From the NCBI GenBank assembly GCA_902523495.1, contig CABYZU010000010.1:1-33722 (forward strand): 33,722 nt of DNA, written 5' to 3'. Shown here piece after piece: positions 18,628 through 26,943 of the stretch. Each line of letters opens with the position of its first letter. The first letter of the stretch is position 1. A program made the translations under genes and the position numbers. The notes under the pieces were generated by a model. The model had not been told where the DNA came from, made no database searches, and saw only the letters and a list, made by a program, of their open reading frames with translations. The DNA comes from an uncultured Pelagibacteraceae bacterium. GTDB lineage: Bacteria > Pseudomonadota > Alphaproteobacteria > Pelagibacterales > Pelagibacteraceae.

Positions 18628-20196
18628 TTAAAATACCAATAGACCAAAAATTACAAGTATTAAAAAACCAATTATAGATTGATTCCTAAAGGCAATTATT
18701 TCTGATTTTTTTGTATTTAAAGCGGTGTAGGAATTTGAATTTTGAGGAATCTGTCCACTAGCTAAATAAGTCAAAGCTTGATTTGCTTTATCCATTATTT
18801 GTGGGAATTCTGGTAATCTTTTAATTACTTCAGATGTGCTTTGGATTGTTTCATTTATTGTAGTTAATGGATCTTTCGTTTCTTTTAGCCAGTTTTCAAG
18901 CACAGGTTTTGAGGTTATCCATATATTAGTGTTGGGATTTAATTTTCTAGCTACACCTTCAACAACAACCATTGTTTTTTGTAGCATAAGAAGTTGGGGT
19001 TGAGTTTGCATGTTAAATTTTTCAGTAACGTCAAATAATTGTTTTAATAATTTTCCTCCAGATATATCTTTCACAGATTGACCAAAAATTGGTTCACCAA
19101 TTGATCTTAAAGCTTGTGCAAGATCATCAATTGGAACCTCTCTTGGTACAAGACCTGCAGCCAAATGTACCTCTGCAACTTTTCGATAATCTCTTTGAAT
19201 AAAACCAAATAATATTTCCGCTAAAAACCTTTTACTTATTTTGTCGAGCCGTCCCATTATTCCAAAATCAATAGGCACAATATGACCATTGTTATCTATG
19301 AATATATTACCTTGGTGCATATCTGCATGAAAAAAACCATCTCTTACAGCATGGCGTAAAAAATTTTGAATAATATCATTGGCAATTTTCTTTGTATCTA
19401 AGTTTCTATTTTCAAGTTCTTTTGTCTCTCTTATTGAAATTCCATCGACCCAATCTAAAGTCATTACATTTTCGCTTGTGAAATTCCAATAAATTTGAGG
19501 TACACGAAATCCAACATCATTTTTAGTATTCTCTGCATATTCATTTGCAGCCGCTGCCTCAAATCTTAGATCCATTTCTAAGTTTGTTATTTCTTTTAAT
19601 AAAAAAACCACCTCAACTAATTTTAATCTTTTTGTTTTTTTTGCAAATGATTCTATTAAGAAAGCAAAAAGCATCATTGCATCTATCTCATCATTAAAAA
19701 TTCTTTTTATATTTGGACGTAAAATTTTTATTGCAACGTCTTTTAGAGTCCCTTTATCATTTATTTGAGCTTTATGGACCTGAGCTATGGAGGCAGCAGC
19801 AACTGGTTCACTTAGCTTTACGATTGAATTATAAGTATCTTTACCTAGATCATTCTTAATAATTTCTTTTGCTTGGTCTAATGGAAATGGGGGAAGTTTA
19901 TCTTGGAGATTTTCAAGTTGTCTTGAGAGATTTTCACCAATAATGTCTGGTCTGGTTGCTAAGAATTGTCCAAGTTTTATAAAAGTTGTACCCATAGACT
20001 CTAATGAATCTGATAATCTCTGACCTTCATTTTTGTTTAAATCTATTTTGTTCTTAGTGAAAAAAGATATTGATAGTATTTTGAACAAAAATTTAATTGC
20101 TAGCGGCGGTTCCTGAAATTTTGTAACTATGTCTAAAATATCAGATTTTGCCATCTTTCTTCCAAGTTTGAATAATATTATTATTTTTTTTATCAT
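18628..20196 (-). CDS. ubiB: UbiB-family ubiquinone biosynthesis kinase-like protein
   Basis: UbiB/ADCK-family atypical kinase or ATPase that supports ubiquinone synthesis at the membrane. From the start chosen here it has 522 residues. Motifs are the family-specific KLGQ (74-77, in FIKLGQFLATRPDI), the alanine-rich AAASIAQVHKA loop, HADMHQGNIFID and PIDFGIMGRL. A C-terminal hydrophobic helix (IIGFLILVIFGLLVF) anchors it. The ATG at 20196 forms TAATG with the ubiE stop, as at several other junctions here; an in-frame ATG at 20208 would add four residues and is the alternative. Confidence 0.93.
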   Translation of the reverse strand: MIKKIIILFKLGRKMAKSDILDIVTKFQEPPLAIKFLFKILSISFFTKNKIDLNKNEGQRLSDSLESMGTTFIKLGQFLATRPDIIGENLSRQLENLQDKLPPFPLDQAKEIIKNDLGKDTYNSIVKLSEPVAAASIAQVHKAQINDKGTLKDVAIKILRPNIKRIFNDEIDAMMLFAFLIESFAKKTKRLKLVEVVFLLKEITNLEMDLRFEAAAANEYAENTKNDVGFRVPQIYWNFTSENVMTLDWVDGISIRETKELENRNLDTKKIANDIIQNFLRHAVRDGFFHADMHQGNIFIDNNGHIVPIDFGIMGRLDKISKRFLAEILFGFIQRDYRKVAEVHLAAGLVPREVPIDDLAQALRSIGEPIFGQSVKDISGGKLLKQLFDVTEKFNMQTQPQLLMLQKTMVVVEGVARKLNPNTNIWITSKPVLENWLKETKDPLTTINETIQSTSEVIKRLPEFPQIMDKANQALTYLASGQIPQNSNSYTALNTKKSEIIAFRNQSIIGFLILVIFGLLVF

Positions 20197-20900
20197 TAAA
20201 TTTTCCAACCACTATGAATTGAAACTATACCACTACTCAGATTTCTGTAATTACATTTTTCAAAACCATTTTTTTTCATCAGTTCTAGTAATTCCTCCTG
20301 ATTTATAAATTTCTCAATACTTTCAATTAAGTACTCATAAGGTTTTTTTTGCCCAACAACATATTTACCAACTAAAGGAATAATTTTGGAATACTGCTTA
20401 TAAATAAATTCTAAATTTTCATTTTGTATTTTAGAAAATTCTAAACAAAAAAATCTTCCTCCTGGTTTTAAAACTCTATAAGCTTCAGATAAAGATTTAT
20501 TTAAATCTCCTGTGTTCCTTAACCCAAAACTGATCGTATAGTAATCAAATAAATTTTTTTCCAACGGGAGCTTTTCAGCTTTAGAGATTATCCAATTGAT
20601 ATTTTTATACTTTGATAATTTCTTTTTACCCTTATCAATCATTCCTCTGTTAGGATCAACACAAGTTATTTGACTGTAAATATCAGTATTGTCTAAATAA
20701 AGTTTCCCAATATCACCAGTGCCGCACGCTACATCAATTAATTTTTTGTCTTTTGATGGTTTCATCATATTGATTAAATTTTTTTTCCATAATCTATGCA
20801 CTCCAAGAGACATGAAATCATTCATTAAATCATATTTATCAAAAACTTGATCAAATACGGTTTGGACGAGACCATCCTTATTTTGAAGAATTTGTTTCAT
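20196..20900 (-). CDS. ubiE: Ubiquinone biosynthesis C-methyltransferase
   Basis: SAM-dependent C-methyltransferase of the ubiquinone (and menaquinone) pathway. The 234-residue protein has the family start FDQVFDKYDLMNDFMSLGVHRLWKK, SAM motif VACGTGDIG (57-65), the acidic VDPNRGMI and the UbiE signature YTISFGLRNTGDLNKSL...YRVLKPGGRFFCLEF. It heads the ubiE-ubiB-coaBC-dut-moeB/thiF-like run and is divergent from mutM across 33 bases, which must hold both promoters. Confidence 0.95.
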   Translation of the reverse strand: MKQILQNKDGLVQTVFDQVFDKYDLMNDFMSLGVHRLWKKNLINMMKPSKDKKLIDVACGTGDIGKLYLDNTDIYSQITCVDPNRGMIDKGKKKLSKYKNINWIISKAEKLPLEKNLFDYYTISFGLRNTGDLNKSLSEAYRVLKPGGRFFCLEFSKIQNENLEFIYKQYSKIIPLVGKYVVGQKKPYEYLIESIEKFINQEELLELMKKNGFEKCNYRNLSSGIVSIHSGWKI

Positions 20901-20933
20901 TTTAAATAAATTATTCTGTTAATATAATGTTAA

Positions 20934-21800
20934 ATGCCAGAATTACCAGAAGTAGAAATTGTCCGACAATCTCTATCAAAAAATATAAAAGGTAAAAAAA
21001 TCAACCAAGTTTTGGTAAGAAATAGAAACTTAAGATTTAGATTGAAACATTCCTTTGAAAACAACTTAAAAAATAAATTTATTTTAGACATTAAAAGGTT
21101 TTCTAAATATCTAATCATTGAATTCGAAAATAATAGTTTTTGTATAATTCATCTAGGAATGTCAGGAACAATTCATATAAAAAAGAACAAAAAAGAGAGT
21201 TTGATTACAAATACTAGCTTTTATCATTCTCCAAAAATTCCTGAGAAACATAATCATGTCGAATTCCTTTTTAGTGATTTAAAATTGATTTATAACGATC
21301 CAAGAAGATTTGGTTTCTTTATTTTTGTTGATAACAAAATTAATTTAGAGAAAAGATTTAAAAAATTTGGTCCAGAACCTTTTGATAAAAGATTTAATTT
21401 AAAACATCTAACAAATTTTTTTAACGGAAAAAAAAAGAATATTAAGAATTTTTTATTAGATCAAAAATTTGTTTCAGGAATTGGCAATATTTACGCGAGT
21501 GAAATTCTGTATTCATCAAAAATTAATCCATTAACACAAGCTAAAAATTTAAATAAATTTCAATTAAAAAAAATAATTAAAAATTCAAAAAAAATTTTAC
21601 TAAAAGCCATTAAACAAGGTGGATCAACCATTAGAGATTTCAAAAATACAAAAGGGGATGCAGGCCATTTTCAAAAAAATTTTAAGGTTTATGGTAGAGA
21701 TAACAAAAATTGTAAAAGGTCAAGTTGTTCAGGAATTATCCACAAAATTTCTCAGTCTAAAAGATCAACTTTTTTTTGCAAAATATGTCAAAAATATTAA
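20934..21800 (+). CDS. mutM: Formamidopyrimidine-DNA glycosylase
   Basis: Bifunctional glycosylase/AP lyase that removes 8-oxoguanine and other oxidised purines. The 288-residue protein has the catalytic N-terminal MPELPEVEIVRQSL with Pro1 and Glu2 after Met removal, the HLGMSG loop, NDPRRFGF, and helix-two-turn-helix region FVSGIGNIYASEILY. The C-terminal zinc finger is C-x4-C...CxxC (NCKRSSC and FCKICQ), the spacing typical of alphaproteobacterial Fpg. It precedes rpsT and dnaA, a conserved alphaproteobacterial order. Confidence 0.97.
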   Translation: MPELPEVEIVRQSLSKNIKGKKINQVLVRNRNLRFRLKHSFENNLKNKFILDIKRFSKYLIIEFENNSFCIIHLGMSGTIHIKKNKKESLITNTSFYHSPKIPEKHNHVEFLFSDLKLIYNDPRRFGFFIFVDNKINLEKRFKKFGPEPFDKRFNLKHLTNFFNGKKKNIKNFLLDQKFVSGIGNIYASEILYSSKINPLTQAKNLNKFQLKKIIKNSKKILLKAIKQGGSTIRDFKNTKGDAGHFQKNFKVYGRDNKNCKRSSCSGIIHKISQSKRSTFFCKICQKY

Positions 21801-21809
21801 ATATGTTAT

Positions 21810-21838
21810 TGACCGTTGTTATTTAAGCAGCTATACCC
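21810..21838 (+). promoter_or_regulatory. Sigma-70-like promoter for rpsT
   Basis: TTGACC at 21810-21815 and TATACC at 21833-21838 are separated by exactly 17 bases. The expected transcription start, about six to eight bases after the -10, falls at roughly 21845, within a few bases of the rpsT ATG at 21848. No Shine-Dalgarno is seen before that ATG, so the rpsT message may be nearly leaderless. Confidence 0.55.
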
Positions 21839-21847
21839 CTGCAAATA

Positions 21848-22108
21848 ATGGCAAACACAAGATCAGCAATTAAAAGAATTAGAAGAATTTCGAAGCAGAC
21901 AGCTGTAAATAAAGCAAGAAAAAGTAGATACAAAAATGCATTAAAGAAAATGAACGCCTTAATAGAAAATAAAAAAAAGCCAGAAGCACTAAAGTTCTTA
22001 CCTAAGTTGAATTCAGAATTAATGAAAATTGCTAAAACTGGAATTATCAAAAGACAAAACGCATCGCGAAATGTTTCCAGAATAACAAAAAAAATAGCCT
22101 CTCTTTAA
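21848..22108 (+). CDS. rpsT: 30S ribosomal protein S20
   Basis: S20 binds 16S rRNA early in 30S assembly. The 86-residue, strongly basic helical protein starts MANTRSAIKRIRRISKQTA and contains the SRYKNALKKM core and the C-terminal KTGIIKRQNASRNVSRITKKIASL, all typical. It lies between mutM and dnaA, the usual alphaproteobacterial location. There is no recognisable ribosome-binding site in the CCCCTGCAAATA before the start. Confidence 0.96.
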   Translation: MANTRSAIKRIRRISKQTAVNKARKSRYKNALKKMNALIENKKKPEALKFLPKLNSELMKIAKTGIIKRQNASRNVSRITKKIASL

Positions 22109-22371
22109 CATCTATACTCCAAGTTGATTCAACTTAAAGAATACGCTTCATATATTAAAATATTAATTTAATTCACAATATTTAGAATAGGTAAAAAAAT
22201 ATTATATATAATTCAATTATAAATTTTATTTATTTTTTAATGCATAAAAAAATTTTTTGTCAAAGAGATTTTAAAAAAAAATTTTTACACAATCCTAGAT
22301 TTTATTTTTTTTTGGTTATTATAAATAATTTGTTGCAATAACCTCATTATAGATCTAACTCAAGGTTCCCC
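22109..22371. other. 263-base AT-rich region upstream of dnaA
   Basis: The longest non-coding stretch in the window. It contains no convincing gene. Visible structures are a short palindrome AAGTTGATTCAACTT at 22121-22135 after rpsT without a T-run, long A and T tracts, an inverted repeat GGTTATT/AATAACC at 22314-22343, and TATAGA at 22348-22353 as a plausible dnaA -10. Only poor DnaA-box matches are seen (TAATTCACA and TTTTACACA, each 7 of 9 to TTATCCACA), so I do not call an origin. Most likely it holds the dnaA promoter and its control sites. Confidence 0.5.
22314..22343 (+). repeat. Inverted repeat upstream of dnaA
   Basis: GGTTATT at 22314-22320 is perfectly complementary to AATAACC at 22337-22343, with a 16-base spacer. 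It lies just before the probable dnaA -10 TATAGA at 22348. The position fits an operator, though an RNA hairpin or chance in AT-rich DNA are possible. Confidence 0.4.
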
Positions 22372-23787
22372 TTGAAAAAAATGAACAATACATTTAATCA
22401 TAAAAATCTTGAAAAATTTGATTTAGATTGGTCATCAATACAGTCAGAGCTAAAATTAAAACTTGGATCAGAGGTTTATGAAAGCTGGATTAAAAAGATT
22501 AATTTGGTTGAAGAATTCAATAATTACATTTTATTAGCTGTGCCTACCAGATTTATTAGAGATTGGATTGCTTCTAGGTATTTAGATCAAATATTGCAAA
22601 CCATAAAAAAACATAAAAAAGAAATTATAAGGATTGAATTAAAAATAACCGAAAATAAAGATAACGAAAATCAAAGATTTGCTGAACCTAATCAAGTAAA
22701 TAATGATGAAAAAGTTTCATTTATAAAAGAATCTCATCTTCAATATAATCGGATAGATCCTAATAAAAGATTCGAAAATTTTTTAACAGGATCCAGCAAT
22801 AAAATTGCGTTTGAGGCGTCTTTAAAAGTATCTGAAAATTTTTCACATTATAATCCCCTTTATATTTATGGAGGTGTAGGATTAGGTAAAACCCATCTTT
22901 TGAATTCAATAGGCCATAAGATGAACAAAAACAAAAAAGTAATGTTCATTTCTGCTGAACGCTTCATGTATCAATTCGTAAAATCAATAAAGTCTAATGA
23001 TATGGTAAAATTTAAAGAGTATTTCAGGAACACTGATGTTTTAATTATTGATGATATTCAATTTATGAATGGAAAAGAGGCAATGCAGGAAGAATTTTTT
23101 CATACTTTTAATGCACTTTTAGATAAAAATTCTCAAATAATTGTATCAGCAGACAGGCCCCCTAATAAGCTTCTAAGAATTCAAGAGAGAATTAAATCGA
23201 GATTTTCAGGAGGTTTAGTTGTAGATATTCAAAAACCTGAATTTGATCTTAGAAAAAAAATTCTTAATCATAAAATTAATGAACTAACAAATCTATATAC
23301 ATATAATTTAAATATTACGGAGGAAATCCAAAACTTTATAAGTGGCAAGATTACAACCAATGTAAGAGAGCTAGTGGGAGCTATAAACCGTATCGTTTCA
23401 TTTTCAAGGATTTATAACAAAATGCCTAGTTTGTCAGAAATTAAAGTCATATTGAAAGACCTACTAAACTTAACTGAAAATAATGTAACAATAGATTCAA
23501 TCCAAACAATAGTTTGTAAGTTTTTTAAAATAAGTAAAAATGAGATGTTGTCCTCTAGAAGATCAAGATATTTGGTGAGACCAAGACAAACTGCAATTTA
23601 TTTAACGAAAATTATGACAACAAAATCATTACCAGAAATTGGACGCGAATTCTCAAATCGTGATCACACTACAATAATTCATTCAGTTAAAACTATTGAA
23701 AAGTTAAAAGAAAAAAATAGTGATATGAATGATAACATAAATAAATTAAAGAATATTATATTGTATAACAAAGAGAATGAAATTTAA
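22372..23787 (+). CDS. dnaA: Chromosomal replication initiator DnaA
   Basis: AAA+ ATPase that opens the replication origin. The 471-residue protein has domain I (~18-90, WSSIQSELKLKLGSEVYESWI), a variable linker, domain III with Walker A GGVGLGKT (167-174), Walker B LIIDDIQF and an arginine finger region ERIKSRFSGGLVVDI, and DNA-binding domain IV with the signature EIGREFSNRDHTTIIHSV. The frame starts at TTG 22372, seven bases after AAGG; an ATG at 22381 would remove three residues. Its end overlaps dnaN by 11 bases. Confidence 0.96.
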   Translation: MKKMNNTFNHKNLEKFDLDWSSIQSELKLKLGSEVYESWIKKINLVEEFNNYILLAVPTRFIRDWIASRYLDQILQTIKKHKKEIIRIELKITENKDNENQRFAEPNQVNNDEKVSFIKESHLQYNRIDPNKRFENFLTGSSNKIAFEASLKVSENFSHYNPLYIYGGVGLGKTHLLNSIGHKMNKNKKVMFISAERFMYQFVKSIKSNDMVKFKEYFRNTDVLIIDDIQFMNGKEAMQEEFFHTFNALLDKNSQIIVSADRPPNKLLRIQERIKSRFSGGLVVDIQKPEFDLRKKILNHKINELTNLYTYNLNITEEIQNFISGKITTNVRELVGAINRIVSFSRIYNKMPSLSEIKVILKDLLNLTENNVTIDSIQTIVCKFFKISKNEMLSSRRSRYLVRPRQTAIYLTKIMTTKSLPEIGREFSNRDHTTIIHSVKTIEKLKEKNSDMNDNINKLKNIILYNKENEI

Positions 23788-24889
23788 CGTTAATCAAAAA
23801 GATCTCCAAGAAGCACTTAGTTATTGTCAAGGAGTAATTGAAAAAAGAAGCACATTACCAATACTGTCTAATGTTTTATTAGATGCTAAAAATTCAAAAC
23901 TAACTATTACCGCGACAGATTTAGATTTAATATTTATTCATCAAATTAAAAATGTTGAAATTTTTGACGAGGGAAAAACCACTACCGCATCTTCAATCAT
24001 GTTTGATATTGTTAGAAAATTTTCCTCAGATAAAAAGATTAATATATCCTCAAATAATGAGAATAAACTTCAATTAGAGTCAGAAAACTCAAAATTCAAT
24101 CTAAATTGTATAAATTCTTCTGAGTTTCCTCTCACAGATGAGAATTTTAACCTAAACGAGTTTACTCTTGACTCCAAACAATTTTTGAAATTACTAAACA
24201 AATGTAAATTTTCAGTATCAAATGATGAAACAAGGCATTATTTAAGTGGAATATATTTTCATCAAACTGAGGTTGAAGATAAGATTTATCTGACAGCTGT
24301 AGCTACTGATAGCCATAGGATGTCTATTTCAAAAATTAGATTAAGGGAAAAAATAAATTTTGATCCAATCATTCTACCTAAAAAAACTATTTTTCAACTT
24401 TGTTCTTTACTTGATAATCATGATGGAGATCTTAGAATATCTAATTTAAAGTCTAAGATTAAGTTTGAATTAACTAACAGCACATTAGTTTCAAAGCTTA
24501 TCGATGGAAAATTTCCAAACTACATTCAAGTAATTCCTAGAAATAATCTAAAAAAATTGGAAACAGATCTTAAATCTTTTTTAGGGTCGGTTGATCGTGT
24601 AGCCTCTGTATCACTTGATAAAAAAGATGGAGTAAAATTTCAATTATCACATGGTAATTTAAATCTTTCAGTTAATAACACTAACAGTGGGGACGGAAAA
24701 GAGTCACTTACTGTAGATTTTAACGATGAATTAGAAATTAGTTTTAATTCAAGATACTTGATAGATGTTGCTTCACAACTTGATGGAGAAAAAATAGAAT
24801 TATTTTTTAATGATACAGGATCTCCTGTTTTAATTAAAGATCCTAGTGATTTTGATAGTATTTATGTTGTTATGCCGATGAAAGGCTAA
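23777..24889 (+). CDS. dnaN: DNA polymerase III beta sliding clamp
   Basis: The beta clamp encircles DNA and tethers polymerase III and other partners. The 370-residue protein begins MKFNVNQKDLQEALSYCQGVIEKRSTLPILSNVLL, the usual opening, and ends with the conserved SPVLIKDP...VYVVMPMKG-type tail (IYVVMPMKG). Three repeated clamp domains of about 120 residues fit the length. It overlaps dnaA by 11 bases, so the pair is probably co-expressed. Its stop overlaps the stop of the convergent plsC-like gene by four bases. Confidence 0.97.
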   Translation: MKFNVNQKDLQEALSYCQGVIEKRSTLPILSNVLLDAKNSKLTITATDLDLIFIHQIKNVEIFDEGKTTTASSIMFDIVRKFSSDKKINISSNNENKLQLESENSKFNLNCINSSEFPLTDENFNLNEFTLDSKQFLKLLNKCKFSVSNDETRHYLSGIYFHQTEVEDKIYLTAVATDSHRMSISKIRLREKINFDPIILPKKTIFQLCSLLDNHDGDLRISNLKSKIKFELTNSTLVSKLIDGKFPNYIQVIPRNNLKKLETDLKSFLGSVDRVASVSLDKKDGVKFQLSHGNLNLSVNNTNSGDGKESLTVDFNDELEISFNSRYLIDVASQLDGEKIELFFNDTGSPVLIKDPSDFDSIYVVMPMKG

Positions 24890-25587
24890 CTGATCAAATT
24901 TAATTCATTATAAATTTTTTCCTCTAAATTTTTAAGAAACTGCTCTTTTCCTAAATTCTTATCTATTTGAGGTAAAATTGATACCGTGATGGTTCTGCCA
25001 GATTTTTTTTCACCAATTTTAGGCCAAACATTTCCAGAATTTATGGCAACTGGCTGGCATACAATATTTAATTTATCATAAATTTTTGATACCCCTCTCT
25101 TAAATGGTGGTCTTTCATCAGGTAATACTCTAGTGCCTTGTGGAAATATTATTAAAGGTCTGTTAGAATTTAGCATTGACTCATAAATTCTTTCTAAAAA
25201 ACCAAGATTATTCTTTGTAACCTTGCCTCTTTCGATCGAGATAGAGCCAATTTTTTTTAAATACCAACCAAAAATAGGAATTAGTAATAATTCTTTTTTA
25301 AGAATAAACACTGGTGCGTTGAATAGAGTTTGAAGAAAGAAAGTTTCAAACATCGATTGATGAGATGCAGCAATAAAAAATTTCTCATTTTTAATTATAT
25401 TTTCAGTGCCCTTTACTAATATTTTTGTAGATAAAAAAATTTTTAAACAAAAATTAGCCCAATAACCCATTAATTTGCCACCAAATAATACGAATTTTTG
25501 TGGCAGAAAAAGAGTGGGTAGAAAAATTATTGAAATAAATATTATTCCAAAAAAAAAGAAAAATGAAAATGTGAAATTCCTAATCAT
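24886..25587 (-). CDS. PlsC-like 1-acylglycerol-3-phosphate acyltransferase
   Basis: A 233-residue membrane-anchored acyltransferase with an N-terminal hydrophobic helix (~5-30). It belongs to the PlsC fold: motif I reads SHQSMFET (H76-x4-E81 rather than H-x4-D), motif III IIFPQGTR (Gln where FPEGTR has Glu), and CQPVAINSG matches motif IV. It probably makes phosphatidic acid from lysophosphatidic acid at the inner membrane, but the two substitutions leave substrate and activity less certain. It lies 13 bases downstream of lysA and ends convergently on dnaN. Confidence 0.8.
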   Translation of the reverse strand: MIRNFTFSFFFFFGIIFISIIFLPTLFLPQKFVLFGGKLMGYWANFCLKIFLSTKILVKGTENIIKNEKFFIAASHQSMFETFFLQTLFNAPVFILKKELLLIPIFGWYLKKIGSISIERGKVTKNNLGFLERIYESMLNSNRPLIIFPQGTRVLPDERPPFKRGVSKIYDKLNIVCQPVAINSGNVWPKIGEKKSGRTITVSILPQIDKNLGKEQFLKNLEEKIYNELNLIS

Positions 25588-25600
25588 TTTTTTTTAAAAA

Positions 25601-26815
25601 TTAAATTATATCTTTATATGTTTGTCTTTTTCTAATAATTGTAATTTTAGAATTCTTAATAAGAAGTTCAACAGGCTTAAGCCTTAAATTATAATTAGAA
25701 CCTAATGACATTCCATATGCACCAACATCATGAATTATAACCAGATCTTTTTCATTTAGTTCCTGAGAATATTTTATACTAGAAAACTTATCAGTACTTT
25801 CACAAATTGGACCAACAAATTCATATTTCTTTTTTATTTTCTTATTCCTTTTTTTAGCTGGTAATATTCTATGAAAAGCACCATATAAAGCAGGTCTAAT
25901 TAAATCATTCATAGCAGCGTCCAGAATAATAAAATCTTTTTTAGTATTTTTTTTGATATAGATTACTTTAGATACCAAAATTCCTGTATTTCCAATTATT
26001 GATCTACCTGGTTCAAATATAACTGTAGAATTATTTATTTTTAAAAACTTTTTAATTGCCAAATTATATTTTTTAAAATTAAGTTTTTTCCCAATGTTAT
26101 CATATGGGATCCCCATGCCTCCACCAAGATCAATAAAGTCAAACTTATAATTGGATTTTTTAATAATATTTAACAGCACTTTTAACATTTTTTCATAAGG
26201 TTTATGATCTAATATCTGACTACCAATATGTACACTTAGACATCTCAGATTTATATTCTTTGATTTTTTACAGTATTTCGTAAGACTTAAAAAAGTTTTA
26301 CTATCCACACCAAATTTATTTCCTTTTTTCCCTGTTGAAATTTGACTTAAAGTCTTAGCGTCGGTATTAGGATTAAGCCTTATTCCAATTTCAACTATCT
26401 TTTTATTTAATTTTGCAATTCTTTCAATTTCTTTAATTTCGCTTTCTGACTCTGCATTTATTAATAAAATATTTTTACTTATTGCATATTTAATTTCATT
26501 TGAAGTTTTTCCAACACCAGAGAAAACTATTTTCCTCGGATTTATACCCGCCTTTAAAGCCATCATTAACTCGCCCATTGAAACAACATCTGCTCCTAAC
26601 CCAAATTTTTTGATTTCTTTTATTAAATTGAGATTAGTATTTGATTTGACAGCAAAACATATAAGTGGCTTGAAAGATTTAAAACTTTTTTTAAAATGAA
26701 TTATATTCTCTTTTAATCTGTTATAAGAGTAGCAATAAGCTGGTGTACCATATTTTTTAGCAATATTTTCAACTTTAAATTTTTCAATTACAAATTTATC
26801 TTTGATGTATTTCAT
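25601..26815 (-). CDS. lysA: Diaminopimelate decarboxylase
   Basis: PLP enzyme that makes lysine from meso-diaminopimelate. The 404-residue protein has the PLP-binding Lys57 in CFAVKSNTN, the specificity-loop region ISTGKKGNKFGVD, SVHIGSQI, the glycine-rich DLGGGMGIPY, the phosphate-binding EPGRSI and the second-subunit Cys in GPICESTDKF, with YGMSLGSNYN near the end. Its ATG overlaps the stop of the small lipoprotein gene by one base (TAATG). argH-lptM-lysA order occurs in other alphaproteobacteria. Confidence 0.96.
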   Translation of the reverse strand: MKYIKDKFVIEKFKVENIAKKYGTPAYCYSYNRLKENIIHFKKSFKSFKPLICFAVKSNTNLNLIKEIKKFGLGADVVSMGELMMALKAGINPRKIVFSGVGKTSNEIKYAISKNILLINAESESEIKEIERIAKLNKKIVEIGIRLNPNTDAKTLSQISTGKKGNKFGVDSKTFLSLTKYCKKSKNINLRCLSVHIGSQILDHKPYEKMLKVLLNIIKKSNYKFDFIDLGGGMGIPYDNIGKKLNFKKYNLAIKKFLKINNSTVIFEPGRSIIGNTGILVSKVIYIKKNTKKDFIILDAAMNDLIRPALYGAFHRILPAKKRNKKIKKKYEFVGPICESTDKFSSIKYSQELNEKDLVIIHDVGAYGMSLGSNYNLRLKPVELLIKNSKITIIRKRQTYKDII

Positions 26816-26943
26816 TATACCTTTTTTTTAAGGATAATTTTTTTCACGTTTTTTTTTGGTTCTGTATAACTTGGATCACCCTTTTTTCCACAAGAAACAA
26901 CAAAAAAACATAAAATCAATATTATAATTAGATTTTTTAGCAT
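26815..26943 (-). CDS. lptM: LptM-like small lipoprotein
   Basis: A 42-residue lipoprotein precursor. It has a hydrophobic signal (LKNLIIILILCFFVV) and lipobox VVSC with lipidated Cys18, followed by GKKGDP and a lysine-rich tail. The CG-x-KGDP pattern after the lipobox is that of LptM (YifL), which in E. coli assists LptD maturation in the outer membrane. Both ends are TAATG junctions, with argH upstream and lysA downstream, which strongly supports reality and start. The tail is short and more basic than usual, so the function is inferred from family and place. Confidence 0.8.
   Translation of the reverse strand: MLKNLIIILILCFFVVSCGKKGDPSYTEPKKNVKKIILKKKV

Noticed and set aside
22109..22371. 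Possible replication origin next to dnaA
   Set aside because: Only two weak DnaA-box-like 9-mers (7 of 9) are seen and no cluster or repeated 13-mers. In alphaproteobacteria oriC is often away from dnaA. Genome-wide GC skew would decide.
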